Shown: positions 37,376-46,662 of the stretch, piece by piece
How positions within the stretch are numbered: the stretch's first letter is position 1
Layout: every line of letters begins with the position of its first letter
Assembly: GCA_947586055.1 (NCBI GenBank)
Contig: CANPXL010000008.1
Coordinates: 36,354-100,353, forward strand
Length of the DNA: 64,000 nucleotides
From: an uncultured Acetatifactor sp.
Lineage (GTDB): Bacteria; Bacillota; Clostridia; Lachnospirales; Lachnospiraceae
Reading direction: 5' to 3'
Position numbers and translations under genes: made by a program
Notes under the pieces: generated by a model
What the model was told of the DNA's origin: nothing
The model's database searches: none
The model's input: the letters and a program-made list of their open reading frames with translations, nothing else

Positions 37376-38536
37376 ATGAAAAAGATTTATTACTTAGCTT
37401 ATTATTCTAATAGTGATAAAAATAGAAAGAGAGATGCAGTCCCTGCTGCAGATCTGCAGGTATCATATTTGACCTATCTTTTTTCCGAAATAGGTTATGA
37501 AGTAGAAATTATATCTCCAAACGCAAGATATAGTGGAGAAAAAATAGTATCTTTGCAAAAGGGGTTTTTTAAAAGAATAAGCGATACGGTTACAGTGAAA
37601 TATTTTACATGTTTGGAATCAAAATATAGGTTAGTTCGCTCTATTGCTTCGAGATTAATATATTTTAGTGCTATGAACTATATTAAACAGAAAAAGGACG
37701 GAATGTTAGTGATATATCACTCCCGCATATTCTACCCTTACTATAGCAAGTTAAAAAAGATTCGACGCAAGTATATATTGGAGTTAGAAGAGATATACTC
37801 GGATGTAATAGGCAATGAAAAGTTAAGGAAAAAGGAAATAGAAAAAGTTAAAATGGCATCAGCATATATTTTGCCAAGTATTCCTTTGGCCGATGAAGTG
37901 GCTCAAGGGAAAAATTTTGTTTTATATCATGGGACATGTAAAAGTGAGAAACGGATGTGTAGTGGCTTTGGCGATGGGAAGATACATATTGTGTATGCAG
38001 GAACATTTGATCCACGGGTGATAGGAAATCTTTCATTGATACAAGCAGCGAGATATCTTGATGAACGATATCACATTCATATAATTGGATTTGGAAGAAA
38101 TCAGAAGGATGTTGAAAAGGTAATAACAGATATTGAGGCAGTGCAGGGATTACCCTGTAAGGTAACGTATGATGGTTTGTTGCTTGGGGATGAATATCTT
38201 TCTTTTTTGCAGAGTTGTCACATAGGAGTATTTTGTAAAGATCCTTGTTCTAGAGATATTAATTCGTCGTTTCCTTCAAAAATTATGTCGTATTTGAGCA
38301 ATGGTCTACACGTGGTAGCTACAAGAGCAGAATGTATTGAAAAATCTGAGGTCGGTAATATCGTGCACTTTTGTGATACTAATGAACCAAGAGATGTTGC
38401 GAATGCCATAATGTCTGTGAATATTAATTCACCATACGATAGCAGAAAGGAGTTGAAAAAAATAGAAGATAGTTTGATGGCGAATTTAAAAAAATTTTTA
38501 AGAGATTTTGAATGTAAAGGAGTGGAAAAATGTTAA
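37376..38536 (+). CDS. GT4-like glycosyltransferase
   Basis: 386 residues with a GT-B layout, more divergent than its neighbours. The N-terminal KIYYLAYYSNSDKN and DLQVSYLTYLF suggest a fusion-free acceptor domain. In the second half, HIVYAGTFDPRVIGN opens the donor domain, and INSSFPSKIMSYLSNGL with the following VVATRAEC stands in the place of the GT4 signature. AGAGGAAG precedes the ATG. The stop overlaps the PIG-L gene by seven bases. A neighbouring deacetylase suggests that the transferred sugar might be an N-acetyl sugar that is later deacetylated; this is inference. Confidence 0.75.
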   Translation: MKKIYYLAYYSNSDKNRKRDAVPAADLQVSYLTYLFSEIGYEVEIISPNARYSGEKIVSLQKGFFKRISDTVTVKYFTCLESKYRLVRSIASRLIYFSAMNYIKQKKDGMLVIYHSRIFYPYYSKLKKIRRKYILELEEIYSDVIGNEKLRKKEIEKVKMASAYILPSIPLADEVAQGKNFVLYHGTCKSEKRMCSGFGDGKIHIVYAGTFDPRVIGNLSLIQAARYLDERYHIHIIGFGRNQKDVEKVITDIEAVQGLPCKVTYDGLLLGDEYLSFLQSCHIGVFCKDPCSRDINSSFPSKIMSYLSNGLHVVATRAECIEKSEVGNIVHFCDTNEPRDVANAIMSVNINSPYDSRKELKKIEDSLMANLKKFLRDFECKGVEKC

Positions 38537-39171
38537 ATTTTGGGAATGTGTTGATTGTTGGCGCTCATTATGATGATTCAGAACTGGGGGCGGGAGGTAC
38601 AGCTGCAAGATTAATTAAAGAAGGACATAAGGTATACAAGATTACTCTTACTGATACTGTAGTAAGATCTAATGATATGCATCTTAATATAACAAATGAT
38701 AGAGTCAGAGAAAACAGTAAGAATGCTTGCCTTGCACTAGGAGGGGTAGAAGAACTGGATTTCCCATTGCAACCATATGGTAATCTGGTATATACTCAAG
38801 AAAGTATGCAGATAATGGAGCATTTGATTTTTGAAAAAAATATTGATACAGTATTTCTGCACTACGCAGACGATTATAATACAGATCACTTGGAGGCACA
38901 TAAAATATGTAAAACGGCTGCTCGACATGTTAAAAATCTTTTAATGTTTCAGTCTAATCCTTATATTATATATGAACATTTCTGCCCAAACTATTATATT
39001 GACATATCAGAATATGAAGAAATAAAAAGAAACGCTCTGGCTTGTTATGATGCAGAACATGATCGAATGGGACGTTTATTCAATACAAATATGCAGAGAA
39101 ATGAAATTTGGGGGTATGGGAACCATGTGAAATGCGCAGAGGCTTTTTGTGCTATTAAAGCGTTTGTATAG
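38530..39171 (+). CDS. PIG-L/LmbE-family deacetylase
   Basis: 213 residues with the zinc-binding signature AHYDDSE (H13, D15, D16, E18) in VLIVGAHYDDSELG and a later His in the HYADDYNTDHLEAH stretch. The family removes acetyl groups from N-acetylglucosamine-type substrates (PIG-L, MshB, BshB). In this locus the likely target is a GlcNAc-like residue of a lipid-linked intermediate or nucleotide sugar, leaving a free amino group that could then take an acyl group from the FemAB-like or GNAT enzymes. The substrate is inference; the fold and metal site are clear. Confidence 0.88.
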   Translation: MLNFGNVLIVGAHYDDSELGAGGTAARLIKEGHKVYKITLTDTVVRSNDMHLNITNDRVRENSKNACLALGGVEELDFPLQPYGNLVYTQESMQIMEHLIFEKNIDTVFLHYADDYNTDHLEAHKICKTAARHVKNLLMFQSNPYIIYEHFCPNYYIDISEYEEIKRNALACYDAEHDRMGRLFNTNMQRNEIWGYGNHVKCAEAFCAIKAFV

Positions 39172-39217
39172 TTAAAGAACAATAAAGTAATAGACAAAAC
39201 AAGTGGGAGGGACAAAG

Positions 39218-39805
39218 ATGGAGCATCAGGAATTTACAGGTACATGGCAGGAAATTTGGACTCAGAAGGGTGCAGAGGCAGGAACAAAAGATGATGCACT
39301 CTATATGGGAGGATGGAATAAGACTCTGACATCTGCAGAGGAAATTGTTAAAAAATTAGTGGATTTTATGGAGGTAAAATCCACTGATAGGGTGCTTGAA
39401 ATAGGATGTGGAACGGGGGGGATGGCACAATACCTTGACTGCGACTATGTTGGGATAGACTATTCAAGTACTTCTGTTAAAAAGTGTATGGAGTTTTTTC
39501 AGAAACCAGCTCTTTTTGCAGAAGCTAATGATCTTCCGTTTAAAGACAAATACTTTGATAAGTGTTTTGCCTATGGTTGTTTTATGTATTTTCCGTCCAT
39601 GGAGTATGTAAAACAAGTAGTCAAAGAGATGAAACGTGTGACCAAAGATTGTATTTTTATTGGCGAATGTCCTCGTGAGTCGCATGAACCAAAACATCTG
39701 CTGTTTAAGGAAAAAGATATGGAAATGTTGGGGCTTAAAATTATGAAGGGATGGGCAGAGCCATATACAGAAATTCGATTTAGTGCATATGAATTTTTAC
39801 GATAG
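39218..39805 (+). CDS. Class I SAM-dependent methyltransferase
   Basis: 195 residues. Motif I is VLEIGCGTGGMAQYL, the acidic strand VGIDYSSTSV follows, and FDKCFAYGCFMYFPSMEYV is the motif II region. ATG 39218 lies seven bases after GGGAGGG; an in-frame GTG at 39203 overlaps that site and is unlikely. The SAM-binding Gly-Gly is encoded by a run of seven G (39415-39421), so any slip destroys the cofactor loop. Target unknown, probably a sugar hydroxyl. Confidence 0.85.
   Translation: MEHQEFTGTWQEIWTQKGAEAGTKDDALYMGGWNKTLTSAEEIVKKLVDFMEVKSTDRVLEIGCGTGGMAQYLDCDYVGIDYSSTSVKKCMEFFQKPALFAEANDLPFKDKYFDKCFAYGCFMYFPSMEYVKQVVKEMKRVTKDCIFIGECPRESHEPKHLLFKEKDMEMLGLKIMKGWAEPYTEIRFSAYEFLR
39415..39421 (+). 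repeat. Poly-G tract (G7), in frame, in the SAM-binding loop of a methyltransferase
   Basis: Encodes Gly-Gly of GCGTGGMA. In frame as given. Confidence 0.9.
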
Positions 39806-39819
39806 AAAGGAATACAATA

Positions 39820-40470
39820 TTGAAAATTCTAAAAGTAAAAGGAATATTTTTGTTGTTTTTGGGGGCATTTTATGTAGGCTTATTTTTGACTACAGACATC
39901 CTTTGGATTCGAGTAATTTCTCTCATATGCGTTTTGGGTGCATTTTGTGTGAAGCATACTTGGCAAAGAACATTTGCGATTTTTGTTATGGTGTTCTTTG
40001 ATTCTATTATGTTTTTATTTTCGCATAAAGAAATTCCCGGATGGGGGGCGAGAATACCAATTGAGCATATAGGGGGAATAGATACTGTGTGGGGAAGGGA
40101 TGGAGGATATGTGGATTCCCTTATTTTTACAGTGGTGCATGATAAAAAGTGCATTGTCCCCAAGAATGGCTGGTATAACAAATACATAAAGACAATGGCG
40201 GCCGATATTCAGCTTACAGATGAAAATGACGGTCTGGCACAAGACACGGAGATGGCTTTAACAAATGGCTTTGAGGAAGTGGGCTGGATGCACATAGATG
40301 TTAATTTTCTCCTGCTCTCAGATGAAGCAAATGCTCGCTTTAAAGAAGGAGAGCGTGTGTTGCTTTATATAAAACCGGCTGATTTACTGGAGACCGACAC
40401 TGTCGCTGTATGGAATGATGCGAAAGGAAATATCTATGTTGAGGCGTATAATACAGATGAGTCAAAATAA
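39820..40470 (+). CDS. Membrane-anchored protein of unknown function
   Basis: 216 residues. Two to three hydrophobic segments (about 5-25, 27-45, 50-66) are followed by a hydrophilic domain of about 150 residues with many Asp and Trp and no recognised motif. The start is TTG 39820 with GAAAGG nine bases upstream, right after the methyltransferase stop. A tract of six G lies near 40042, in frame. I do not recognise the family; the position between a methyltransferase and a large membrane protein suggests envelope or polysaccharide assembly. Confidence 0.55.
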   Translation: MKILKVKGIFLLFLGAFYVGLFLTTDILWIRVISLICVLGAFCVKHTWQRTFAIFVMVFFDSIMFLFSHKEIPGWGARIPIEHIGGIDTVWGRDGGYVDSLIFTVVHDKKCIVPKNGWYNKYIKTMAADIQLTDENDGLAQDTEMALTNGFEEVGWMHIDVNFLLLSDEANARFKEGERVLLYIKPADLLETDTVAVWNDAKGNIYVEAYNTDESK

Positions 40471-42061
40471 ATACTGTAAAATAGCTGCTTTTTTGTCTAT
40501 CTATTTAATTTCTGTGGTGTTTGCTGTTGTATTAAGAAATCGTTATCACAGCAATGCGGAAGGAAATTTGTTATGGCTTGAAATTGATAAAATAACAAGC
40601 GGGTTCCAGTTTAAACAAATTTTGGCCAGTATTGTTCTTTTTATGGTGGGATATTGTATTGTTGTTATCATTTGTCCGGCGGCATTGGAGGTTTCTAAAT
40701 TAATTCTTTCCATGCCAATGGGAATAGTTATTTGGGGTCTCAGTTCTGTTATACTCCTGATTTTCAGAATTCCGTATAATAAAGTGACAGCGTTTACAGC
40801 TTTTATTTCTTTTTCCGGCATATTGCTGCTTGTATATAGAAGGAGGTTAGCATTTATTAAATCAGGCAATCTGTTGCGGGCTTTTTTGATTGTTGCAGTT
40901 CTTGCAAATATTTTTTCGACAGGATATCCAAGATATACCATGACAAGCGACACTCACTACTATATATACACGTATGGAAGATTAATAACGTCAGTTGGAA
41001 AATTAAGCGTTGAGTCAGTCGGAAATTTGATGGAAACGACAGGGATTATGCCTGCGTTAATGTCATGCTTTGCTGTGTTTTGTGGCTTTGAAACCATACA
41101 AATAATGCATTATATTTTAATGACGAGCCTATTAGTCGGACTGACCGTTTATTTATATAAAGTTTTTCTGAATCATCAAATTGTTCCATATAAATGTATG
41201 ATTTTGACGCTTTTGTTTATAACAACGGCGATCTCTCCGTTATTTCTTCAATATAGTCTTATTCTGTCACACTCCTGGATGACGGCATATACTTTTTTGG
41301 CAGTTACTTTAGCGGAAGAAGTTTCAGGGTTAGAGGATAAGACTGCAAGGGGAAATTTGATATGTATATTATCACTGTTTTTGGCATGGATGACACTATG
41401 CCGGGTTGAAGCAATCGTGACGGTTGTCTTTCTAATTGTCTGCATGAGTTATTTAAAGTTAACGCGTAGAGAAATTATGATTTGTTCGATCCCGGCTTTG
41501 ATTTTTGGAGTGATTTTTCATGCGGAAAATCAGATTCTGATTGCGGTGGACAGTATAAAGTTGCCATATGGCAATGTGTTTGTGACAAAATCCTTATTGT
41601 TGATGATGGCAATTGTTGTAGTCCTTATGGTTGGATATATTTGGCTATATGAAAGAGTATGGGTAAAGTATTTAAGAAGAAACATGCCGCAAATTCTGTT
41701 GGGAACACTTCTGTTAGCTTCAATAGCATTTTGTATGAAAGACATTGAAAGAACTAAGAACAATTTTCAGTGCATATTTTATAATTTGACAAGTTTAAGC
41801 GAAAGATGGTATTTTTTCCCGTTTTTTGTAGTTATCATGCTTGTACTGGTAATGAAGTGTAAGAGAGAATATGGATATTGGGATATGCTTGTTTTGGGAC
41901 TGATCCTTGTTTTTTTCTGTATGAGTATGGGAAGAATTCAACCGCTGAGAAAAGGTTGGGGTGATAGTTTTAACAGATACTTATTACAGATGTCGCCTCT
42001 TGTACTTGTGTATTTGGTAAAGGAATTGGCACCGCAGTTAACCAACAGAAATCTAAAATAG
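40457..42061 (+). CDS. Large multi-pass membrane protein, GT-C or polymerase-like
   Basis: 534 residues, about twelve or more membrane segments. After the fourth or fifth helix is SDTHYYIYTYGRLI, an extracellular loop with an acidic residue and aromatic residues that resembles the active loop of GT-C enzymes, but no clear DE or DxD pair was found. It may be a glycosyltransferase, or a second Wzy-like protein. I chose ATG 40457, which slightly overlaps the previous gene; an ATG at 40415 would add 14 residues and a 56-base overlap. The TviB-like gene follows after 14 bases. Confidence 0.6.
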   Translation: MSQNKYCKIAAFLSIYLISVVFAVVLRNRYHSNAEGNLLWLEIDKITSGFQFKQILASIVLFMVGYCIVVIICPAALEVSKLILSMPMGIVIWGLSSVILLIFRIPYNKVTAFTAFISFSGILLLVYRRRLAFIKSGNLLRAFLIVAVLANIFSTGYPRYTMTSDTHYYIYTYGRLITSVGKLSVESVGNLMETTGIMPALMSCFAVFCGFETIQIMHYILMTSLLVGLTVYLYKVFLNHQIVPYKCMILTLLFITTAISPLFLQYSLILSHSWMTAYTFLAVTLAEEVSGLEDKTARGNLICILSLFLAWMTLCRVEAIVTVVFLIVCMSYLKLTRREIMICSIPALIFGVIFHAENQILIAVDSIKLPYGNVFVTKSLLLMMAIVVVLMVGYIWLYERVWVKYLRRNMPQILLGTLLLASIAFCMKDIERTKNNFQCIFYNLTSLSERWYFFPFFVVIMLVLVMKCKREYGYWDMLVLGLILVFFCMSMGRIQPLRKGWGDSFNRYLLQMSPLVLVYLVKELAPQLTNRNLK

Positions 42062-42075
42062 AAAGGAATGCAGCT

Positions 42076-43410
42076 ATGGTAAGTTACAACAATCTATATG
42101 AGGGAATCCTGAACGGAAAGGAATTTCTGGCTCTTATAGGATTAGGCTATGTTGGCATGCCGATCGCACATGCTTTTGCCAAGAGAGGTGTTCATGTTAT
42201 CGGGTTCGATCTGAATAAGGCAAAGATAGATTTATACAAAGCCGGTGTTGATCCCACACAGGAGGTAGGGGATGCTGAGATAGCAAAAACAAAAATTTCA
42301 TTTACCTGTGATGAAAAGGATCTTAAAAAGGCGAAATTTCATATTGTTGCTGTCCCTACACCTGTAAATACTGATCATACGCCTGATCTTACACCGGTCA
42401 TTGGAGCCTCAGAAATTGTTGGACGCAACCTTGTTCCAGGGAGTGTAGTTGTATATGAGTCAACGGTATATCCTGGCTGTACGGAAGATGTATGTATCCC
42501 GATTCTTGAAGAAAAAAGTGGATTAAAATGCGGCGAGGATTTTAAAGTTGGGTATTCCCCTGAACGTATTAATCCTGGGGATAAAATTCATAGATTGGAA
42601 AATATCTGTAAAATTGTGTCAGGTATAGATAAGACTTCGTTGGAAATCATAAAAAAGGTATATGATCTGGTAATTGAAGCGGGTACTTATCCCGTGTCAA
42701 ATCTTCGTACTGCAGAGGCAGTTAAAGTAGTAGAGAACAGTCAGCGAGATATTAACATTGCCTTTATGAATGAGCTGGCAATGGTGTTTGACCGTATGGA
42801 TATTGATACAAATGAAGTGGTGGACGGGATGAACACTAAATGGAACGCGCTTGGATTCCGTCCGGGGCTTGTAGGGGGGCATTGTATTGGCGTAGACCCA
42901 TATTATTTTACATATGAGGCGGAGAAACTGGGGTATCATAGTCAGATTATTCTGAATGGCCGTATTGTAAATGATGGAATGGGTGCGTATGTTGCTGATG
43001 CGGCTGTACGGAAAATGATTGAGGCCGGGCAGGCTCCAAGGGAAAGCAGAGTAGTAATTTTAGGTCTTACATTTAAGGAAAATTGTCCGGATATAAGAAA
43101 CAGTAAAGTTAATGATATTATAAAAGAACTTAATACATATGGGATTCAACCCATAGTCATTGATCCATGGGCATCAGCAGATGATGCAAAGCGGGAATAC
43201 GGTGTAGAGCTTGCTGTACTTTCCGATGTATATGATGCGGATTGTATTATTGTCGCAGTGGCCCACGAGGAATTCAGAAAGATCAGCCTGGATGATATTA
43301 AAAAACTGTATCGCACATCAAAAGACGAAGACAAGGTGCTCATAGACGTGAAGGGGCTATATAAAATATCCGATTTAGTCCAGAGTGGAATGAGATATTG
43401 GAGATTATAG
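42076..43410 (+). CDS. Nucleotide-sugar 6-dehydrogenase (TviB/WbpO-like)
   Basis: 444 residues. The NAD loop is GLGYVGMP at 22-29; VAVPTPVN and YESTVYPG follow; the catalytic Cys is C270 in GGHCIGVDPYY. The branch with YESTVYPGCTE and an N-terminal extension before the Rossmann loop is that of TviB/WbpO/WecC-type enzymes, which oxidise UDP-GlcNAc, UDP-GalNAc or UDP-ManNAc to the uronic acid. With Ugd at 31064 it provides a second acidic sugar. Which of the three substrates it uses cannot be read from sequence. RBS GAAAGGAATG. Confidence 0.88.
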   Translation: MVSYNNLYEGILNGKEFLALIGLGYVGMPIAHAFAKRGVHVIGFDLNKAKIDLYKAGVDPTQEVGDAEIAKTKISFTCDEKDLKKAKFHIVAVPTPVNTDHTPDLTPVIGASEIVGRNLVPGSVVVYESTVYPGCTEDVCIPILEEKSGLKCGEDFKVGYSPERINPGDKIHRLENICKIVSGIDKTSLEIIKKVYDLVIEAGTYPVSNLRTAEAVKVVENSQRDINIAFMNELAMVFDRMDIDTNEVVDGMNTKWNALGFRPGLVGGHCIGVDPYYFTYEAEKLGYHSQIILNGRIVNDGMGAYVADAAVRKMIEAGQAPRESRVVILGLTFKENCPDIRNSKVNDIIKELNTYGIQPIVIDPWASADDAKREYGVELAVLSDVYDADCIIVAVAHEEFRKISLDDIKKLYRTSKDEDKVLIDVKGLYKISDLVQSGMRYWRL

Positions 43411-43426
43411 GTTTATGTGCTATAAT
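43398..43426 (+). promoter_or_regulatory. Strong sigma-A promoter inside the AT-rich set
   Basis: TTGGAG at 43398-43403 and a perfect TATAAT at 43421-43426, 17-base spacer, with an extended TGC in front of the -10. It overlaps the end of the TviB-like gene and drives the GT-C gene at 43454 and probably the genes behind it. Confidence 0.62.
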
Positions 43427-43453
43427 TTATGTTTGTGAAGGAGACGAAAGTAA

Positions 43454-45043
43454 ATGGACCGAGACAGAAAGCGTTCTGAATATATTACAATTTTGCTGCT
43501 GGGTGTAATTACTGTTGCCGCGTTTTTTATATATTACCATCATTGGACTTTTGAATTGCCAAATCATCCTAATGTAGATGAAGGAATCACAATTAATAAT
43601 GTAAAGGCGCTGATTAATGGCAAAGAAATTTATTCGTTCAATTATCCGCATTTGGTATTTTATTATGGCTATTATTGCTATAAACTTGTTGGGGCTTTTA
43701 TAGAAATATCGGATTTGGCTCTCTTTTTAAGATGTTGTATATGTGGATTCGCACTAATTTCTAATATCTGTATTTTCTTTGATATTAAAAAGATAACGAA
43801 TAGTAATTATTGGGGAATTATAGGATATGCGCTTTCTGTTTTTTCGTTGTATTCATTTGAATACTTGTTCTATTGCGGCCCGGATGTAATGTTATATGGC
43901 ATATCCAATCTTGTCTTTCTGGTTGGTATAAATATATATTATAATCAGGATGAAAAGTTGATTTTTCAAAAGCTTTACCCTTTGATGGCAATAACGATAG
44001 GATTAGCAGTATCGGCAAAATACCATGGAATTTTGCTGGGGATTTTCTGGATGTGCATTCATTTATCAAAGAAATACTATAAATCATTTAAGAAAAATTT
44101 ATGCTTTTTGGGGAATTGTTTTATTATTTTACTGTTTTTTTTGTTAGTGAACTACCTTGGATTACTTCATATTCACAGTTTTATAGAGGGGTTTTTGTCA
44201 AATTTTCAGCGTTATTCGTCTCAGGACAGCAATGGTGTAGGAGTAGTTTATAATTTGCCTATATGGGGATATACTGAACCATTTTTCTTTTCGATGTTTG
44301 GTGTTGTGGGGGCTTTATTTACGATAACAGGTATAATTTACATGTTGACCGGTAACAGGAGGAAGCTGGGAATATCTTTCATTCTTCCGTGTGTAGCCGT
44401 GTTTTTTGCACTTTGCAGGTATTATATTGTGCTGGCAAGAAATCTTTCTCTCATTATGCCCATAGCACATATATTATTGATTCTGGGGATTTATGCAGCT
44501 TATGAATGGTTAAAACTGAAATTTTCGCATCCGGAATATTTAGTCAACGTCATAGTTATAGGTTCATTGTTTGCTAACATTTTTGCGGTTTTAAACGTAA
44601 TAAGTTATGACGTGTCATATGATGCAGCGGAGCAATGGATCAACGATAATATAGAAGAAAATGCTACCATATATGTGGAGTATAGTTATAGCCCTATTAT
44701 AGATAAAAACAAATATAAGGTTATTAATGTCATGAATGCAGTGGATCCAGCGGAATTTGACGTATCCATGATGAATTCAGGGGACTATTATATATCTGTC
44801 GGCTATAAAAGCGCACGATATGTACAAAGAAAAGATTACATCTTATGGAAAGGACGATATTGTCAACCTGATTGGGCAGAAACATACCTGAATAATATGA
44901 GTAAGCTTACAGAAATACAGAGCTTTGAGGGTATTACGGATGGAAGGGGATGGCAATATATTATTGATTATCTGGGGCGCTTCCGGTTCCCTAAATCACA
45001 ATATTATCAAAGCACGACGATAAAAATTTACAGATTAGAATGA
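43454..45043 (+). CDS. GT-C type membrane glycosyltransferase (GT39/ArnT-like)
   Basis: 529 residues, about eleven membrane segments and a soluble C-terminal domain of about 130. The first outer loop has NHPNVDEGITINNV (D42, E43), the acidic pair of GT39/ArnT-type enzymes that use polyprenyl-phosphate sugars. The second loop carries SFNYPHLVFYYG. The arrangement matches the protein at 16587, but sequence identity seems low. It could decorate the repeat unit or the finished chain on the outer face. Its own promoter at 43398 separates it from the dehydrogenase before it. Confidence 0.7.
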   Translation: MDRDRKRSEYITILLLGVITVAAFFIYYHHWTFELPNHPNVDEGITINNVKALINGKEIYSFNYPHLVFYYGYYCYKLVGAFIEISDLALFLRCCICGFALISNICIFFDIKKITNSNYWGIIGYALSVFSLYSFEYLFYCGPDVMLYGISNLVFLVGINIYYNQDEKLIFQKLYPLMAITIGLAVSAKYHGILLGIFWMCIHLSKKYYKSFKKNLCFLGNCFIILLFFLLVNYLGLLHIHSFIEGFLSNFQRYSSQDSNGVGVVYNLPIWGYTEPFFFSMFGVVGALFTITGIIYMLTGNRRKLGISFILPCVAVFFALCRYYIVLARNLSLIMPIAHILLILGIYAAYEWLKLKFSHPEYLVNVIVIGSLFANIFAVLNVISYDVSYDAAEQWINDNIEENATIYVEYSYSPIIDKNKYKVINVMNAVDPAEFDVSMMNSGDYYISVGYKSARYVQRKDYILWKGRYCQPDWAETYLNNMSKLTEIQSFEGITDGRGWQYIIDYLGRFRFPKSQYYQSTTIKIYRLE

Positions 45044-45070
45044 ATTTATATGTGAAAAGAGGAAATAATT

Positions 45071-45850
45071 TTGCAGATCATAATTCCAATGACCGGCTAC
45101 GGTTCGCGCTTTGTGGCGGCCGGATACAAGGATTTAAAACCTTTTATAAGAGTGGAGGGAAAACCCATCCTGAAGTGGATCGTGGATGGTATATATCCGG
45201 GTGAAAAAAATTTTTTGTTTATTTGCAGGCAGGAGCACTTGGATTCGATTGCCGGAATGAAGGAGATGTTGCATCAAATTGCCCCTGATGCCAGAATTAT
45301 TGCCATTCAGGATTGGATAAAAAAGGGCCCTGTATTTGATGTACTCCGCTCGGCGGATGCGATTGATGACATGGACTCTGCGATTATCAATTATTGTGAT
45401 TTTTATATGGTCTGGGATTGGAATAAAATGAAGAAAGGACTTCTGGACAGGGATTGTGACGGATGTGTACCATGTTATACAGGTTTTCATCCTCATTTAC
45501 TTGTAAAAAATAATTTTTATGCATCCTGTCTTACGGATGAAGAAGACAATCTGATTGAGATCAGGGAAAAATATTCCTTTGAGAAAAATAAATTATTGGC
45601 AAAACATTCTCCGGGGGTTTATTATTTTAAAAATGGGAGGATCCTGAAAAAGTATTGCAAGAAGCTTGTGGATTCTGGCCAAAGCATTCATGGAGAATAC
45701 TATGCCAGTATGCCATATAACTTTATGGTGCAAGATGGATTAAAGGTCTGGGTACCTACCGATATAGATTATTTTTGCCAGTGGGGTACGCCGGAAGATA
45801 TGAGGGAAAGTGTATATTGGATAGACATGATGAGGAGATTGCAGGAATGA
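45071..45850 (+). CDS. Sugar nucleotidyltransferase-like protein
   Basis: 259 residues, GT-A-like nucleotidyltransferase fold. The opening IIIPMTGYGSRFVAAGYKDLKPFI is the nucleotide-binding loop followed by a conserved Lys-Pro; IINYCDFYMVWDW holds the metal-binding acidic residue; ending WGTPEDM is shared with many such enzymes. It would join NTP and a sugar or polyol phosphate. Starts at TTG 45071, eight bases after AGAGG. The next gene encodes a second enzyme of the same fold overlapping it by four bases, so the two may form a pair, or act on two substrates. Confidence 0.8.
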   Translation: MQIIIPMTGYGSRFVAAGYKDLKPFIRVEGKPILKWIVDGIYPGEKNFLFICRQEHLDSIAGMKEMLHQIAPDARIIAIQDWIKKGPVFDVLRSADAIDDMDSAIINYCDFYMVWDWNKMKKGLLDRDCDGCVPCYTGFHPHLLVKNNFYASCLTDEEDNLIEIREKYSFEKNKLLAKHSPGVYYFKNGRILKKYCKKLVDSGQSIHGEYYASMPYNFMVQDGLKVWVPTDIDYFCQWGTPEDMRESVYWIDMMRRLQE

Positions 45851-46644
45851 ATATATTGATCCCAATGGCTGGGGAAGGAAAGCGCTTTCAGGATGCAGGA
45901 TATAAAATAAGCAAACCTGCGCTGCCGACTTATGATAAACGTACAGGGAAAAAACTTCCAATGGTGGTATGTGCAACGTTAGACTTGCCTGGACTGAAAT
46001 CAGACGGATCTAATGTAATATATGTGGACCGGGTTTTTCATAAACAGGATGGAACAGAAAAAGCAATATTAGAAAGCTTTCCCGAGGCAGGTTTTATATC
46101 TGTTGAAAATTTGACGGATGGACAGGCTTGCACCTGCATGCTGGCTGAGGACAGGATTAATAATGATGAGGAATTGCTTATCGCGGGATGCGATAACGGA
46201 ATGGAGATAAATTTAGATAAGTTCAAGCGATATTGCCAGATGTCAGATATGCTGGTTTTTACATATAGACATAACGAATCGGTGTTAGACAATCCTAATG
46301 CATACGGCTGGATGCGGGTAGATAATCAAGACAATATTATAGGAACATCTATCAAGAAAGCTATTTCGGACTGCCCTATGGAAGATCACGCCGTAGTAGC
46401 GACGTTCTGGTATAAAAAGGGGAGGATTTTTGTAGAAGCTGCAAAGAAGATGTTTCAGGAAAATGATCGGATTAATAATGAGTTCTATGTAGATCAGGTG
46501 ACAAAGCATGTAATTGAACTGGGTTATAAAGCAAAAGTATTTGAAATAGATAGATATATCGGCTGGGGGACGCCGAAAGATTATGAAACCTACCAGAAAA
46601 CCTTTGAATATTGGTTTGGATTTTATCATAATGAGTACAAATAA
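45847..46644 (+). CDS. Sugar nucleotidyltransferase-like protein
   Basis: 265 residues. The opening NILIPMAGEGKRFQDAGYKISKPALP is the G-rich loop and Lys of nucleotidyltransferases; IAGCDNGMEINLDKF holds the catalytic Asp; RYIGWGTPKDYE closes the domain. ATG 45847 overlaps the previous stop (ATGA) behind GCAGG. It shares its fold and end motif with the gene before but is clearly different in sequence. The activated product is unknown; the kinase-like domain, the HAD phosphatase and the aldolase downstream suggest an unusual phosphorylated precursor. Confidence 0.8.
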   Translation: MNILIPMAGEGKRFQDAGYKISKPALPTYDKRTGKKLPMVVCATLDLPGLKSDGSNVIYVDRVFHKQDGTEKAILESFPEAGFISVENLTDGQACTCMLAEDRINNDEELLIAGCDNGMEINLDKFKRYCQMSDMLVFTYRHNESVLDNPNAYGWMRVDNQDNIIGTSIKKAISDCPMEDHAVVATFWYKKGRIFVEAAKKMFQENDRINNEFYVDQVTKHVIELGYKAKVFEIDRYIGWGTPKDYETYQKTFEYWFGFYHNEYK

Positions 46645-46662
46645 AGGAAATGTGGCAGCTAT

